A stretch of DNA of 27,968 nucleotides, from positions 1 through 27,968 of the forward strand of contig NW_003152255.1 in the NCBI RefSeq assembly GCF_000003605.2, in the 5' to 3' direction. Below, piece after piece: positions 1-11,838 of the stretch (positions are counted from its first letter, which is position 1; each line of letters begins with the position of its first letter). The notes below the pieces were generated by a model. That model was given only the letters and a program-made list of their open reading frames with translations, ran no database searches and was not told the DNA's origin. The stretch is from Saccoglossus kowalevskii. Taxonomy: Eukaryota > Hemichordata > Enteropneusta > Harrimaniidae. Position numbers and translations under genes: made by a program.

Positions 1-290
1 CAGTGTGTCCAAATAAATGGGAAAAATCCTCCAGTGTGCCTCGGGTAAATGAGAAACAAACCCCGAGTGTACCCAGATAAATAAGAAATAATCCACCAGT
101 GTACCCAGGTGAACTGAATGAGAAACAATCCCCGACAATGACAACAAATCACCACTGAGCCCAGATAAATGGGAAGCAACATTCTCCTGTACTTATAGGC
201 AAATGGGAAACAATCCCCAGTGTACCTAGGTAAATAAAACACACACACCTCAAGAAACAAGAAACTTCCTATACCTGAGTGAATGAGAAA
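1..290. repeat. Degenerate 32-33-bp minisatellite
   Basis: About eight diverged units of the form CAGTGTACCCAGGTAAATGA followed by GAAACAATCCC. It starts before the window edge and resumes at 524-556 after the MITE-like insertion. The units are contiguous with no unique spacers, so it is not a CRISPR array. Confidence 0.75.
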
Positions 291-523
291 CAGTGGCGGT
301 GGCACAGGGGGCCCTCTCGAAAAAAATGTTGGGGGCGTGGCATCTACAAAATCAAGCTGAAACCCCTTGTGTCAGCAAAATTTGCCCCTCAAAATGCAGG
401 GGGTCTAGATTTCAAAATTGTTAAGGAGAGAATGCCCGGACCTCCCTAGTAAGGTCGCGCCTTGGCGCGAGGTTGATGAGCAGATCTCGCCCCTCCGTGC
501 AAAATTTCGTGACGCCGCCTTTG
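291..523. mobile_element. 233-bp MITE-like insertion in a minisatellite
   Basis: Starts CAGTGGCGGTGGCAC and ends GTGACGCCGCCTTTG; the reverse complement of the end matches the start at 11 of 15 positions, with the CAGTGGCGG form common in hAT ends. It is GC-rich against its surroundings and splits the minisatellite unit (GAGAAA before, AGAAGCAATCC after). The target duplication is short and ambiguous. No ORF. Confidence 0.55.
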
Positions 524-556
524 AGAAGCAATCCTCAGTGTATCCAGATAAATGGT
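524..556. repeat. Minisatellite unit after the insertion
   Basis: AGAAGCAATCCTCAGTGTAT then CCAGATAAATGG continues the pattern seen at 1-290, showing that the 291-523 segment was inserted into the array. Confidence 0.65.
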
Positions 557-879
557 AAATGGTTTGTATTTGTTAGCGTTTTATACTACCTGTCCAAGAC
601 GATATGAGAAACTGCTCTATCTGTGAATGCATTAGGCTACCATCATGAACCTGGTACATGTGAAACAACCACCCTCTCGATGTATAAAAAGAGACGCTAC
701 CACCGTGAACCGAATACACGAGCCGAGAACCAACAATGTATACGAGTGGCCTCACTGTGGATCAACCTATGAAACGTCATCTGTAGTAAAATTCATTCAC
801 TTTCATGTTGATTGCGAGTCCGTTTCTGGGTACATTCAAGGGATGGGTATTAGTGACGATTTGCTCAATTATCTGATTT

Positions 880-919
880 GATGAGCCAAGTTCTGCCAAC
901 TTGTACAAGTTGGCTCATC
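880..919. repeat. Nested palindrome / stem-loop
   Basis: GATGAGCCAA (880-889) pairs perfectly with TTGGCTCATC (910-919), and within it CAACTTGTACAAGTTG (897-912) is a perfect 16-bp palindrome that shares the right arm, allowing two alternative folds. Confidence 0.8.
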
Positions 920-2404
920 ATCACAAATCCAACTGAAACTGCCGTTATCTCTTTACAAAAAAAATCCATGTGTGTGTGTTTTTATATAGTTCCCGCCACA
1001 TCGTTTTATTATCTGGATTTTCAGTTAAACGGGAAGAAATTTTCAAGATATTAACCCCCCCCTCCAATAGAGCCACATTTATTACTAGTAACTTTGTAAT
1101 CCATGTAAAGTGATATCACTGTAGTATTAGGGCGTTTATCTGAAAACATATTTGGTCCGGGATCCCAGTTGTTGTTTTTTTACGTATGATATCATAGACC
1201 AATAAGCAATATATACCCAAAGTATCGGCAAGACTTTCAGGGAACTGTACTGATTAAAATTAAAATGTTGTTGTATGCGGAGGAACAGTATACAATTGTG
1301 CATTCTTTGTGTAACACACATCCCACTTCAAATATTTATTTCAAATTACCACGGTGAAACAGTCAGTTTAATAGTCACGGGATGAGGTCAATGATTCACA
1401 TTATATGGGTTCGTTGGACTCTCTATGACCTTTCGAAATGTCACCAACGCGTGGTCTATTCTGAGACCCATTCATCGATACAATTGGGGGTATTTGTGAT
1501 AGAAATGTAAACTTACACCCTATACCCAATTTCTTGTGGTGAGACTATCATACGACTCAAGTACTACCAGCACTAGTCAGTACGTTACAGTACTGGCATC
1601 CGCTTATACTTGGTTCACACAAAGCGATATCCATAGTAGTCCCGACGGTGTTCCAGGCAAAGGGGCGCTACCAAATCCGGCACTCTCATATAAATTCTAC
1701 GTCATTTTCGTTCGCAAATGGCCTACTTTTTGCCCGAACATTTTCTAGATGTGGGTGCACTTTTTCAGGAAAAAATCCGTAGACACATACAAAATTTCGA
1801 AAAACTAAAAAAATAAGGTTTTGGGGCTTAATTTTTGCAAATATCTGTGTGAAAATGTGCTTGTGCGTGGTGGGGTAGTTTTTTCCCCATTAAACACAAA
1901 AAACGGGACACGCACACGCATACTAGTATATGAATGTACGGGAGACACTACTATCCGTAGTGTAAGCCTTGTGAAACCCTGCGGCTGATCGAAACAGCCG
2001 AATCGAGATATGTTGCCAAAAATAACTGGGCATAGTTTCCATTCAATAACTTGTAGCCACACACAAATGTATATCAATCAATCTATCAATCAATATGTAT
2101 CGACGTGTTATTTTACAGAACCACATACATGTATACCATAATAGAACAATGTTTGTTCTAAATTCTCCAAGTCTAAGACACCAGAGAAAATAACGCATGC
2201 ATTGTCTATTCCAATGCTACGATAGAATGCATTTCTGTCATTTATATTTTTGAAATTGTTTACATTCGTAATTCATTTTTAATGGATAGTGCATTTCAAC
2301 TGCCGTTTCCCTAGTTTCAACGCGTTCATACTATGATCCAAACAAGTTACAGGATCCCCTAAAGCCTGTGTACATGCACCGTGTGTCGGTAGTGATGCCA
2401 GTTC

Positions 2405-2434
2405 AACCATGGAGCTGATTTTAGCTCCATGGTT
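2405..2434. repeat. 12-bp perfect hairpin with a 6-nt loop
   Basis: AACCATGGAGCT (2405-2416), loop GATTTT, then AGCTCCATGGTT (2423-2434). Not followed by a T-run on the + strand and not near a gene, so its role is unknown; it may be a transposon remnant. Confidence 0.8.
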
Positions 2435-2924
2435 CAACGCACCTCGACGACAGATGGGCGAACGTAAATCTGCCAAAATAAAACAACAGAACCGCCACGG
2501 CCTTGCTTATTAGGGCTCAATGCGTGCCAGGGCTCTTATTCATTTTTTTCCTCAATACACTTTCTCGGAGCCCATACCAGTGATATTGACGACAGGACGC
2601 CAGCACCCGGGTTCAGCACTGTCACATGACATGTAAGGTCACCAACGTTAACATTTACGTTCGTCGTAATTTATGAGTAAACGTTTCAGTTACTGCCACT
2701 TAATGCTCCACGACACTAATTTTAATCCTGCAGATGTTATTTATCACGTTGGCCAAATAAATTAAATAGTTTATTGTAACACATTCCCTTTACACCATGT
2801 ACATACATGAATACTCGAAATATGTATTCCATTACAAATCATCACAGGCTGAAGTAAAACAAAAATCAATCAGTGACACATGAGGTGGATTTTGTTGAAA
2901 ACAAACAAGGTGGCCTCAGTGACG

Positions 2925-3210
2925 TAGTATCGTATTATTTTCCCGCTTACAAATAATAATTATATATGTGGATAATTATATATTTCTACGAACGCGGTTT
3001 GTGGCCCGGGCACTTGGCTGGTATATATATTCTGCAAATCAAAAACAATCCCCTTCCACTGGCATCTGCGTAGTCGTACCAAATTATTATTTTCCCCTTT
3101 GCAAATTAACAAGTGTGGATAATTGTATATTTCTACGAACACTGTTTGTGGTTCGGGCATTTGGCTGTATAGGTGTTAAAAACAACCCCTTTCCATTGAT
3201 TTTGAAATAA
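2925..3210. repeat. Tandem duplication of a 152-bp unit
   Basis: TATTATTTTCCC starts at 2933 and again at 3085, followed in both units by GTGGATAATT, TATATTTCTACGAAC and TTGTGG with GGGCA and TTGGCTG. The units differ by many substitutions, so the duplication is not recent. The long frames on both strands here are repeat artefacts. Confidence 0.8.
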
Positions 3211-4190
3211 AATTTACTCCATTTTTGAATAAAATACGGACGGAAAAAAAATCACCATTACTTCACAGAAAACATAAGTAATTTCAAAGAAACGCTGCCT
3301 TCTCATTCTGTTCGCGCGCACTTGAGCATTTTATCCGACTCGGGTGGAACTTCCAAAACGGGGGCTTCCACTGCCAAAACACTCCTCTAGTGTTAAAAAA
3401 AGTACCCTTTCTTGGTTTACGCACATGTCTACCTTTTGACCAGCTAAGTGACCCCGGGGTTTGTGGATATGACAGACATTTTCTGGAAACGAAAATTCAC
3501 TGGGATGAAACGCCGTCTACAATCTAACAAAGCTTTACACTTGAATAATTACTATCATTTCCCTGCTTTCTGAAATGTTTTAGCCACCAGCTCTACCACT
3601 GAACGGTCGTTGTTGTAAAATAAAACAAAGCATGGGGTTTTCCCTTTGTTCAGCACGTCATCACTGGGCGTGGCAAACTTTCTCGCAAAATGAAGTCTTG
3701 GACGTGTCTGTAATCACATTTTTGTACCGGAAATTTGACCTAAATAATGAAAACAGTTTCCTGTCACTTGTTTGTTTTCTGGGTTACAGCGTAAAATAAG
3801 GAAAAGTAAACAGTGAGACAAATGGACGCGACTTTACAAAAATAAACACTTCTGAATATTACAAAATTAATTGATAAAACGAACAAACTTGCTATTGGTC
3901 CATTAATTATGATCATGATAATTCAGATTTGGTTGAAAGTGTTTCCATATCTATTTCCTCAATTCTAGAAAAAAAAACGTGAAATCGTTGACAGAAAACG
4001 GACACGAGCAATTGCGCGGTTAAACAAAAGATACAAAATAAATCCACGCCGACTATTTTAATGAGAAAAAAATAACACACAAAATTTAAACTGAGTAAAT
4101 ATGAACGCCGATAGATCCGTGAAAATGAACCTATCAATGCGAAACTAGTTTACGTATGATAATGATGTGTCAAACGAGTCGTTCGAATAA
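3211..4190. other. Intergenic region upstream of the promoter
   Basis: AT-rich DNA without a recognisable gene. The antisense frame at 3913-4137 is Phe-, Leu- and Ser-rich and has no known motif. Confidence 0.6.
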
Positions 4191-4869
4191 CAAATGGCGT
4201 CCTTACGACTCGTAATGGCGGACACTTCATGTCGTTGGTCGTTTCACTCGCCCGAACTAACATTTTCAAGCACCCATTTCTTAATTAATCGGCCATAATA
4301 ACACAGTAAACACTAATAAAAATGCATTTTCGATACACAATAAAACAAATGTGAGAGTTACATTAACAGCACTGACGCTGACACAATCTACTTTAAAAAT
4401 CAGCCAATTGTACAATTGCCCACATCACAGTGAACAAGAAGTCCATCTTGTTCACGAACGCAAAATCGACGCCATTTTGATCTTCAAAAAGATCGAAGTG
4501 GAGTTATCTAGAAAAAAACCCACAGCATAACATTCATCTAGCAAAATATACACATAGTGTGATGAAATAAGACACAGGAAATATTTTTCCACCAAGAAAG
4601 AGTAAGAAACGTAGATATTATCCGCGTTTTAAATCCAACATCAATTCACGTTTTCCACAACCTTCCGCTAGCCACAGCCCTCAAACAAATTACGTCATCA
4701 AAGTGCGCATGCCCATTGAGTTCAGAGCCCATCAAAAATAGCCTTTGGAACCCCGTGTGTTTCAAATTCTATGGCCGCCATTACTGAAAACAGCAGTGTA
4801 AAGTTGAACCACGCGAAGCTATGGCTTTCCTGGTCATCCGAATGTAGGGAGATAAATACCTCGTATCGT
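4191..4869 (+). promoter_or_regulatory. Probable promoter region with YY1-, CRE- and NRF1-like sites
   Basis: Four YY1-type cores occur: ATGGCG at 4194-4199 and 4215-4220, CGCCAT at 4470-4475 (inside GACGCCATTTTG) and at 4776-4781. TACGTCA, a CRE/ATF-like site, is at 4691-4697, and TGCGCATGCCC, one base from an NRF1 site, at 4704-4714. A TATA-like ATAAATA is at 4852-4858. CpG dinucleotides look denser here than in flanking AT-rich DNA. YY1, NRF1 and CRE sites are typical of housekeeping promoters; that this one drives the KMT2E-like gene is inferred from the donor at 5070. Confidence 0.45.
4405..4494. repeat. Cluster of three short palindromes in the promoter region
   Basis: CAATTGTACAATTG (4405-4418) is a perfect palindrome; GTGAACAAGA (4430-4439) pairs with TCTTGTTCAC (4446-4455) around a 6-nt loop; GATCTT (4479-4484) pairs with AAGATC (4489-4494). 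They lie beside the third YY1-like core at 4470. Confidence 0.7.
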
Positions 4870-5070
4870 CACTGTACCGCCACAATTTTAGTGGGATTTG
4901 ATACTCCAAGAACCACCCATCGCACGGATTATTGAATTGTATTCGTATCGTTGAGTTCCCACAGAAACTAAGAAGTTTATCTCTGTTGTTATTGCACCGA
5001 CTTGGCGATCGGTCGGTCGATCGTTTACTTTTTCGTGCTCGTGGATAGCTTAGGGAATATTTTTGGGCAG
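4870..5070 (+). other. Putative non-coding first exon (5' UTR) of the KMT2E-like gene
   Basis: A textbook donor, GGGCAG followed by GTAAGG, lies at 5070/5071 with no ORF leading into it, as expected for a non-coding first exon. It sits just downstream of a cluster of promoter motifs, and the next strong acceptor that leads to the coding start is at 12688. The 5' edge is a guess: a TATA-like ATAAATA at 4852-4858 and an initiator-like TCACT near 4869 suggest transcription starting around 4870-4890. Without transcript data both the exact start and the link to exon 2 are inferred. Confidence 0.42.
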
Positions 5071-8000
5071 GTAAGGTTTCATCTCGGCACGGTCATGCAG
5101 TTTATTCACTGGACCATCTTAGGGTGATGTTCACTAGTGAAAGTGTAATTTTTTATAACAGTTTGCATTTATTTTCTGTCCACTTTACTGTCACAAATCG
5201 TTCGCATCGTCGTTGAAACATTGGGTGTGATGATTGTACACCACAGACGGGTAATAGGTCCGTGCACGAGCTTTCTCAAGTTTAGGTGATACGTTGACAT
5301 TTCGTGTTACTTCTACTGCACTCGGCCTACATGTAGAATATGCACAAATATAACGTGTCACCATAATTTGAGTGCTCCTGATTACTATAGCTTTTCCGGT
5401 TTTACAGGCGAGTTTAGTCATGATGACACTCCCTGTAGAACGTTCCCGTTACGTTATTTTGCATCTTCCTTGCGTACATCTGCGTGTACGTACTGCTTTG
5501 TTATGTTTCACCATTACAGAAACCCTCCGTCTATATTACGAATATTCACTCATATTCGCTACCTCTGTCGTCGATGGTCGGTTGACCGGCGTGAGAATGG
5601 TCCGGTAGCTCTGGACTGACAGCATGTGAACGCCAAAACACTGTTTTGGAGCCCTGCCCACTGATAATTTACCATGCTATATACAATGGAATAGCAAGTC
5701 GTTTGTGTGACATGGCTCTCGACAACCATAACGTTCAACTTTAATGCTTATTTTTCTGCATTGAAGTACTCAGCAATGCTTATTAATGTTGAAAGTTTTC
5801 TTGAATCTTCACCGTCTCGTTACCCACCATATCCCCGCTATAGTTGCATATCAACATCCCGACCATTATGACCGAGTTAAATTTTGACAATCTTGTATTT
5901 TCCCCTTCTAAAATAAGCCTCATTCATTTCTATCTTGATCTTTGTGTTAGTGTCCAAAGTGCAAACGTCTTTTTCAACACACATGGTCTGACTTAAACAG
6001 TCATAATCAAGCAAGTCTAGTGGTGTTTTCTGTGACAGATGTGAATTATAGCATTTGTAGCATAAGTATTAGCATTATTGAGTTGAGTCAATGACCAATA
6101 CATTTATTTATTCAGTTTATATTACAAATCCAAAAACCAATCTGTTAAAATTGAATTCTTTTGATTAATAACAAAACTGCCTGTGCTTTCTATAGCTGTC
6201 TAATCTTACATTTCAACATGTTCGTTTTGCCATATCAGACTATAAATAATGGAGCACAACATGTGGCTGGTATTTTAGTAATAGTAGTAAATGTAATCAG
6301 AATGTGTAATGAATGACTTGGTCATGATCATTTCCATGGTTTAATGTGTGTTGTTCAGGGTCATTCACACCCCACCCCACTCCCTTTCCAAGTAAAATAC
6401 TAATTCTAGAATTCTAGCCCATCTTTGTTACTTATGTATGATGCATTATGCTTGCGTGAAAAATAGAGGTTGTAGTTGTGGTTTATATTAGTGATTTATT
6501 TTAGTACATTATAGAGTTCATGTCCAATTTTCCTTCACTTGGTCCTGAAACATAATAATATAAACAAGATGACAGTTCTCAAAACATTACACATCCCAGT
6601 ATATTACGGCATGTGGTCTTGAGTTGTTGTTGATGTTGAGACCAGTATTTGTGGCAGCCTGACTCTCCTAGTAACGTTGTAGTGTGAAAATGGGCAGTAT
6701 ATTCTGATGAAATATATATTGTTGCCATGCCATTTCATAAGAACATAATGATCAATTAGCCTGTGCTTTGTTCTATGCAGAACAGTACCAATTGTTAAAA
6801 AGTATCAAGCCCTAGAGAACACAAACCCCTAGAATGGTATATTCTAAACATTTAAATAATGAAAGATGTTCTGAAAGACTGGTGGCCATAAAACCATTTC
6901 AAATCGGTCTGTTTGGATCATGTTGATATATATTTGTCTTAGAATAATAATGGCAGGTATAAGTTCCAATTTTCCCAAGTGGATGTTCCTGTAGGTTGGA
7001 CTACTTTTCGGACATGTTCGTTTTTTTTTTTGTGTCGTGGAACTAGCTCCTTGCTAGGACATAGTAGTAAAATTGAACGCAAGGTGCATTTATAATGAGG
7101 CGGGTCGTTCTATGTTTATTGGGCTATATACTCGTTTTACTGGCCAGTGTTTCTGAATGGGGAGGGGGGGAGTCTTTGTATTTGTGTGGGAGTAATAAAT
7201 TAGCATATGAAAGCAGATTGCTGATGAAATAAGCTGCATGCCTTTCAGTTGGTTGCCACTGCTCGGTCAATAGTTGATAAGAACCTAAAAGAATGGAAAG
7301 CGTTGCAGATAGAATTTCATCTTTCTTTTAGTTTATGAATGAGCGTTACCATGACTCGCATAAGTAGTGTTTTTTTTATTTGTTCATGTGACAACATTAG
7401 TCACTTTCCACAAAGCTGTGATCAATATGCCAAACAACAATGCCTGTGTTTTGAAGGAAAAGAACATTTTCCTCTTTAATTTTCTTTCACCATGTGATTT
7501 CTAATATTCATGAATTATATGCCTAGTCTGGTATTGTCGGCTAAAAATAGCTTTGGCCCAACATTTTTGGATTTATTAGTCATATAGATCTATTCTACTT
7601 AAAATACTGAAGTAGTACCATAACATATTTTTAGCCAAAGTAGTTTTTATTTTGGCCAACCGTATTCAAAATGGTCAATTTGCCAGTAGTTTGGGGAAGA
7701 CTCTGCCTGGTAAGCAATGTTGTTGAAATTGTATTCAATTCGTCAATACTTATCTTAATTTATTCAGTTTGTAAATCCAACTTTGCCCATATTGAGTTTT
7801 GCTTTAAGGGTAGGATCTAAATTTTGGGGTGTTTTTTATTCCTCTGTGCCATTTGGATCAGATAGGGATCACCGTTTTTAGAATACTTTAGTGTATTGTT
7901 ACACTGGATTCACAATTTGCATATGTATATTGCATATCTATTATTGCTGTGAACTTGTAGTAAGCTGGTTAGTAGAAATACATACGGCTTCATATTGTGT

Positions 8001-9719
8001 TCCTCAGCTGCTGAGTTTCTTCATAATAAAAAAATGGTTGATGAGTTGTTGATATTCCCTTCCAGTTTGTAGTTTCCCTGCTGTTGATCGTTTTAATGAC
8101 TATGCCAGTGTGTCTTTCTATTTAGTCTGTGTGTTTGTATACGTGTCTGATTTAGGTTACAAATGGCGGCTGAGTGTTTATACATTGTTGTGCTAGTCAC
8201 GTGATTGAGATCTATAGAGTTCACAGAATGTTCCCTTTTGAGGCCCACATAATGGTGATGTTGGGTCATGTGATCAGCCTCTATGTAAAGCGTTTTGTTT
8301 GACTATATAGATTAAAATGCTAGCTCCATTGTGCATAGCTAGCGTTTGTTATTCAATGCACAGAATAATGGCAGCCCATGGTGCTGTCTCTGAGTGGGAA
8401 TTCACTATTGATTAATTTTATGTGTAGCTGGTCAATTAATATCATTTGCATATTAATGCAAGTGTTAATTGCATGTTTCTCAATGTCTGGAAATTTCTGC
8501 CTTAGTGATGGTGAAGTTTGTATGTGTGCAGATAGTACATTAGCAGCCCTTTGCAGATGGAAGTGACACTGTACTGTCCTCATGGGAAACACTATCTTGT
8601 AGTATCAGTAACACTGTGAACCATGACCTCTCCCCCCTTTCTAATCTATGTCCATTTTGTGTTTGTACCTGGGGCTTTATATTATTATTAGGTACACATG
8701 TGCATTTTGATGGGTCATTGCAAATATTACATTCACAAACATTAAAATTAGTTTATTGTACATGGAAAACTAGTGGCTGTTACCAAGCTTGTCCTAAAAA
8801 AGAGGACATCTTACTATAAGCCTAATCTTTTAACAAATTTAGTGAACTAATATTACAATGAGTAATTAATTGATTGTGATACTAGTGTAAACATTGTTGA
8901 CAATTGCCTGTTCCATGTTAATTATGTGGTCAAATGCCAAACTTAGGAGTATAGTAATTCTCTTATGGTATGTGTGGAGTTAACAGGACAACTGTAGTTG
9001 GTGCTATAATGTATGTGGTGTGAACTATTTTTTCTTACATAAGCTCACATAGCTTTGGCTTGTTTGGTATCAACTTGAAAAGTATGTTTATATAAAGTTC
9101 AAAATGATTACATGCATAGCAACAGTAAAAACCTTTTAGAAAGACGACTGATTGTGAACTATACATGTATATACCTTTTATTTGGCCTCAATGGTGTAAA
9201 TAGAATCACTCCAAGGTTACTTTGCCATATACATTTGGTACATTTGTGATTATCAATACAATTCAATTGTTTTGCCAGTCTTTCTGTACAAATAACAATT
9301 TGCCAATGGCCACAACTCGTCCAAATTATATGTATTGTCTCACTTCTCACATGCAGCTCTTTTGTATCATAGTCATCAGTATTGCGACACAGGGGTGAAA
9401 GGGTTTATTATGGGTTGTCCTCTACAGACAAAAAGAGTGTCCATGTGTGTGTGTGTAAATTTGTTTGTGATTTACACACTTTGTGCTGCTGTTGAACAAA
9501 ATGAGTGGATTATTAGCATAAATGTGTGCTTTCAAGTAAGGTCATAAATATTAATAATTTGTGATTTTGACAAGAGAAAACAGCCACTCCAACATGGGTA
9601 CCCATTGCAAAAACAGTACCATCTCTCTCTGTCTCGTCACTAGTAGTAAACTGCACGATTCTCTTCATTAATACTTCAGAATACAAACAAACTCAAAGTC
9701 AATAACTGCAGATTTTATC

Positions 9720-9744
9720 CACACACACACACACACACACACAC
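9720..9744. repeat. CA dinucleotide microsatellite
   Basis: About twelve uninterrupted CA units in intron 1, likely variable in length between individuals. Confidence 0.95.
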
Positions 9745-11460
9745 GCTGCTGAGCTGACCTGGACCCCCATCACAGAATAATAATACGTTGATTTGCGGCT
9801 GCCAGATATATTTCAAGTTGGAAAACTGCCAGATAATTTCTGTTTCCCTGGGAATGCTTTTGCCTATATGTTGTGAAATTAGGTTCAAATATGATGCTGC
9901 AAACATCTGAAATAGAATATTGTTGTCTTGTTATGTTTACTCTGCTGATAGATTTAGTAGACAGTGAATGCAGTCTGTTTTTTTTTGAAGTATGCTATCA
10001 TATATGATTGCTCTCTTTGTCTTTATTTTCATACTTTTTATTCCAGGCTGTCTTTGTTTATTATGAGGGGTTTTGTTGTTGAGGCATAACTCCATTATTG
10101 TAAAAGAAGAGAATAGAGTTATAGCGACAGCTGCGTCGATGCATAATTAGATTTTTTTTCTTGAATACATTTACTTCTATTAGCCCTACTATTAATGGAG
10201 CTGCCATGTTTAAAAAAAAAATATAGTATGTAATTTGTGCTCTCGCTTCATGTTGCACATGTTGGAATAATAGCTCATTTTGGTAATTTAATCCCACAGA
10301 CTGATTAAATAAATTATTGGATCTCGGGGGGAAAAAAGTCCTTTCCTTGTGTGACATGTTTATGACATGTCGATAACTGTTAGCTGGACTACTTCATGGT
10401 AGTATGCATATTCCGTATCTGAATTATTTAGCGCTTTCACCCTGCATGATGCTGAATTGTAATCACTTGTGGGCTATCCAGCTTGTATGCTGCGGTCTGG
10501 GATAGATTTACTAGATATTTACATTGCAAGGATGAACATGATCTAATTATGTGTGAGAATTTAAACATATTTAGTGGAGAATAATGTAAAATGTATATAA
10601 ACATTCCTTTTGCCCAGCCCAAGTGGCAGTTGTTATTGTTGGAAATGTATTGAATTTGCTGGCAGAGTGACGTCATCTTTTGTTGCACTTCCCCCTTTAG
10701 TGCACTCACAATAAGACTTGAAATAAAACGGCTTTAATGTAATTTAGTGTATGCATTGAGTATGGACAAATAGAAGTTTGTTCTTTTATATAGGCTCATT
10801 AGCATATCAGTATGTCGATTGCAGAGTATTCTGGGTAGTTTTTCTCTTCTTCCACCTATAGAATAGATACAGATTCTAGTTTTTGCCGAGAACCAAGCAA
10901 TAGGGCAGGCAACAGCTGCACTGAGCATTAAAGTTTCATTCAGATTTTATTTTTCATGTTGTGTGTAATGTCACTTGCACTACTTTTCCTCCTGAATGTG
11001 TATGATTGTTATGTTTGGTTTTTTTTGCTGTTCTGTTCAATCTAAGACAACACAGTAGGGAACACTTGATTATTTTAGTATTCCTACGAAGATATTACAC
11101 AAATATGTGTAGTACTACACAAAAGTGAACGTATTGCCATATTTGATGTATCATTGGAAAAATGAAATAAAAATATGTGGTATCCGTATTCAGTTCAAAG
11201 AAAATTGATAAATTTCAGTGAAAATAACATGTGGGCATTTTACCATTGTTTCCTATGGCAAGGATATACGTCAATATCTGAAAAAAATTTACTCATATGG
11301 AGAAAAATGTGCATATATAATATTAATAAATATATACGTGTCTTACAATTTACTTTTTGACGTCTCAAAGTATTGACAAATTTACAACATTATTGTAAAA
11401 GAGAATATTATTATAGAAACAACTTATAAAATAGCGTTTTATGCATATTCTATTTTACCG

Positions 11461-11838
11461 TTTTTAGTTCCGCTGTCGACTTTGTCGAACGGAGCTTATC
11501 ATATGAGTGATTGTCCGTCGTCATCCATGTCAATGTTTTACTTTTTCAACTTCTTGAAAACTACAAGCCTGAATGCTTTGATACTTCGTGTATATGTACC
11601 TTGGGTAGACCTCTCTCAGATTTGTTCATTTCATGTTGATATCTTCAATTCTCTAATTTTGGTGAATATTTTTGTCATTTTTGGTAAAAAGTGATATTTT
11701 CGACTTCTTGTTAAAAACTAAGTCCGATTGCTTTGATACTATACATATTGTTCATTTTCTAATGATGTCTTCAGTTCTTTAATTGAAATGTGCATTGCTA
11801 ACAGCGGAGCTATCTCAGTCGACAGGCTGCTTGTTTAA
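11461..11838 (+). mobile_element. Transposon-like repeat, copy A (intron 1)
   Basis: Begins TTTTTAGTTCCGCTGTCGAC and ends with ACAGCGGAGCTA (11801-11812) plus a conserved tail to GGCTGCTTG. The left TAGTTCCGCTGT and the right ACAGCGGAGCTA are inverted repeats with one mismatch. The left arm also folds on itself (CCGCTGTCGAC with GTCGAACGG). The body is shared with copies B and C and holds about one and a half of the internal 155-bp unit (CTCTCAGATTTGTTC to TTGCTTTGATACTA). Non-autonomous; no transposase. Confidence 0.8.

Larger units (their letters stand above)
557..2924. other. Intergenic region, no gene recognised
   Basis: Short open frames on both strands only, none with recognisable domains or splice support. 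It holds a nested palindrome (880-919) and a 12-bp perfect hairpin (2405-2434), described separately, and ATCA-type short repeats near 2076-2094. An upstream gene could end beyond the window. Confidence 0.6.

Noticed and set aside
1-290. CRISPR-like regular repeats
   Set aside because: Units are contiguous, diverged and without unique spacers, in a eukaryotic context; this is a minisatellite.
1536-1748. 70-codon frame and neighbouring antisense frame at 1805-2077
   Set aside because: No recognisable motif, no splice support and composition like the surrounding non-coding DNA.
5368-5619. Two overlapping frames of about 80 codons just after the putative first exon
   Set aside because: Two frames open over the same stretch with no family resemblance; a local drop in stop codons in a slightly less AT-rich segment explains them.
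10061-10357. 98-codon antisense frame
   Set aside because: Contains homopolymer runs, lacks motifs and lies in intron 1 with no promoter or splice evidence.
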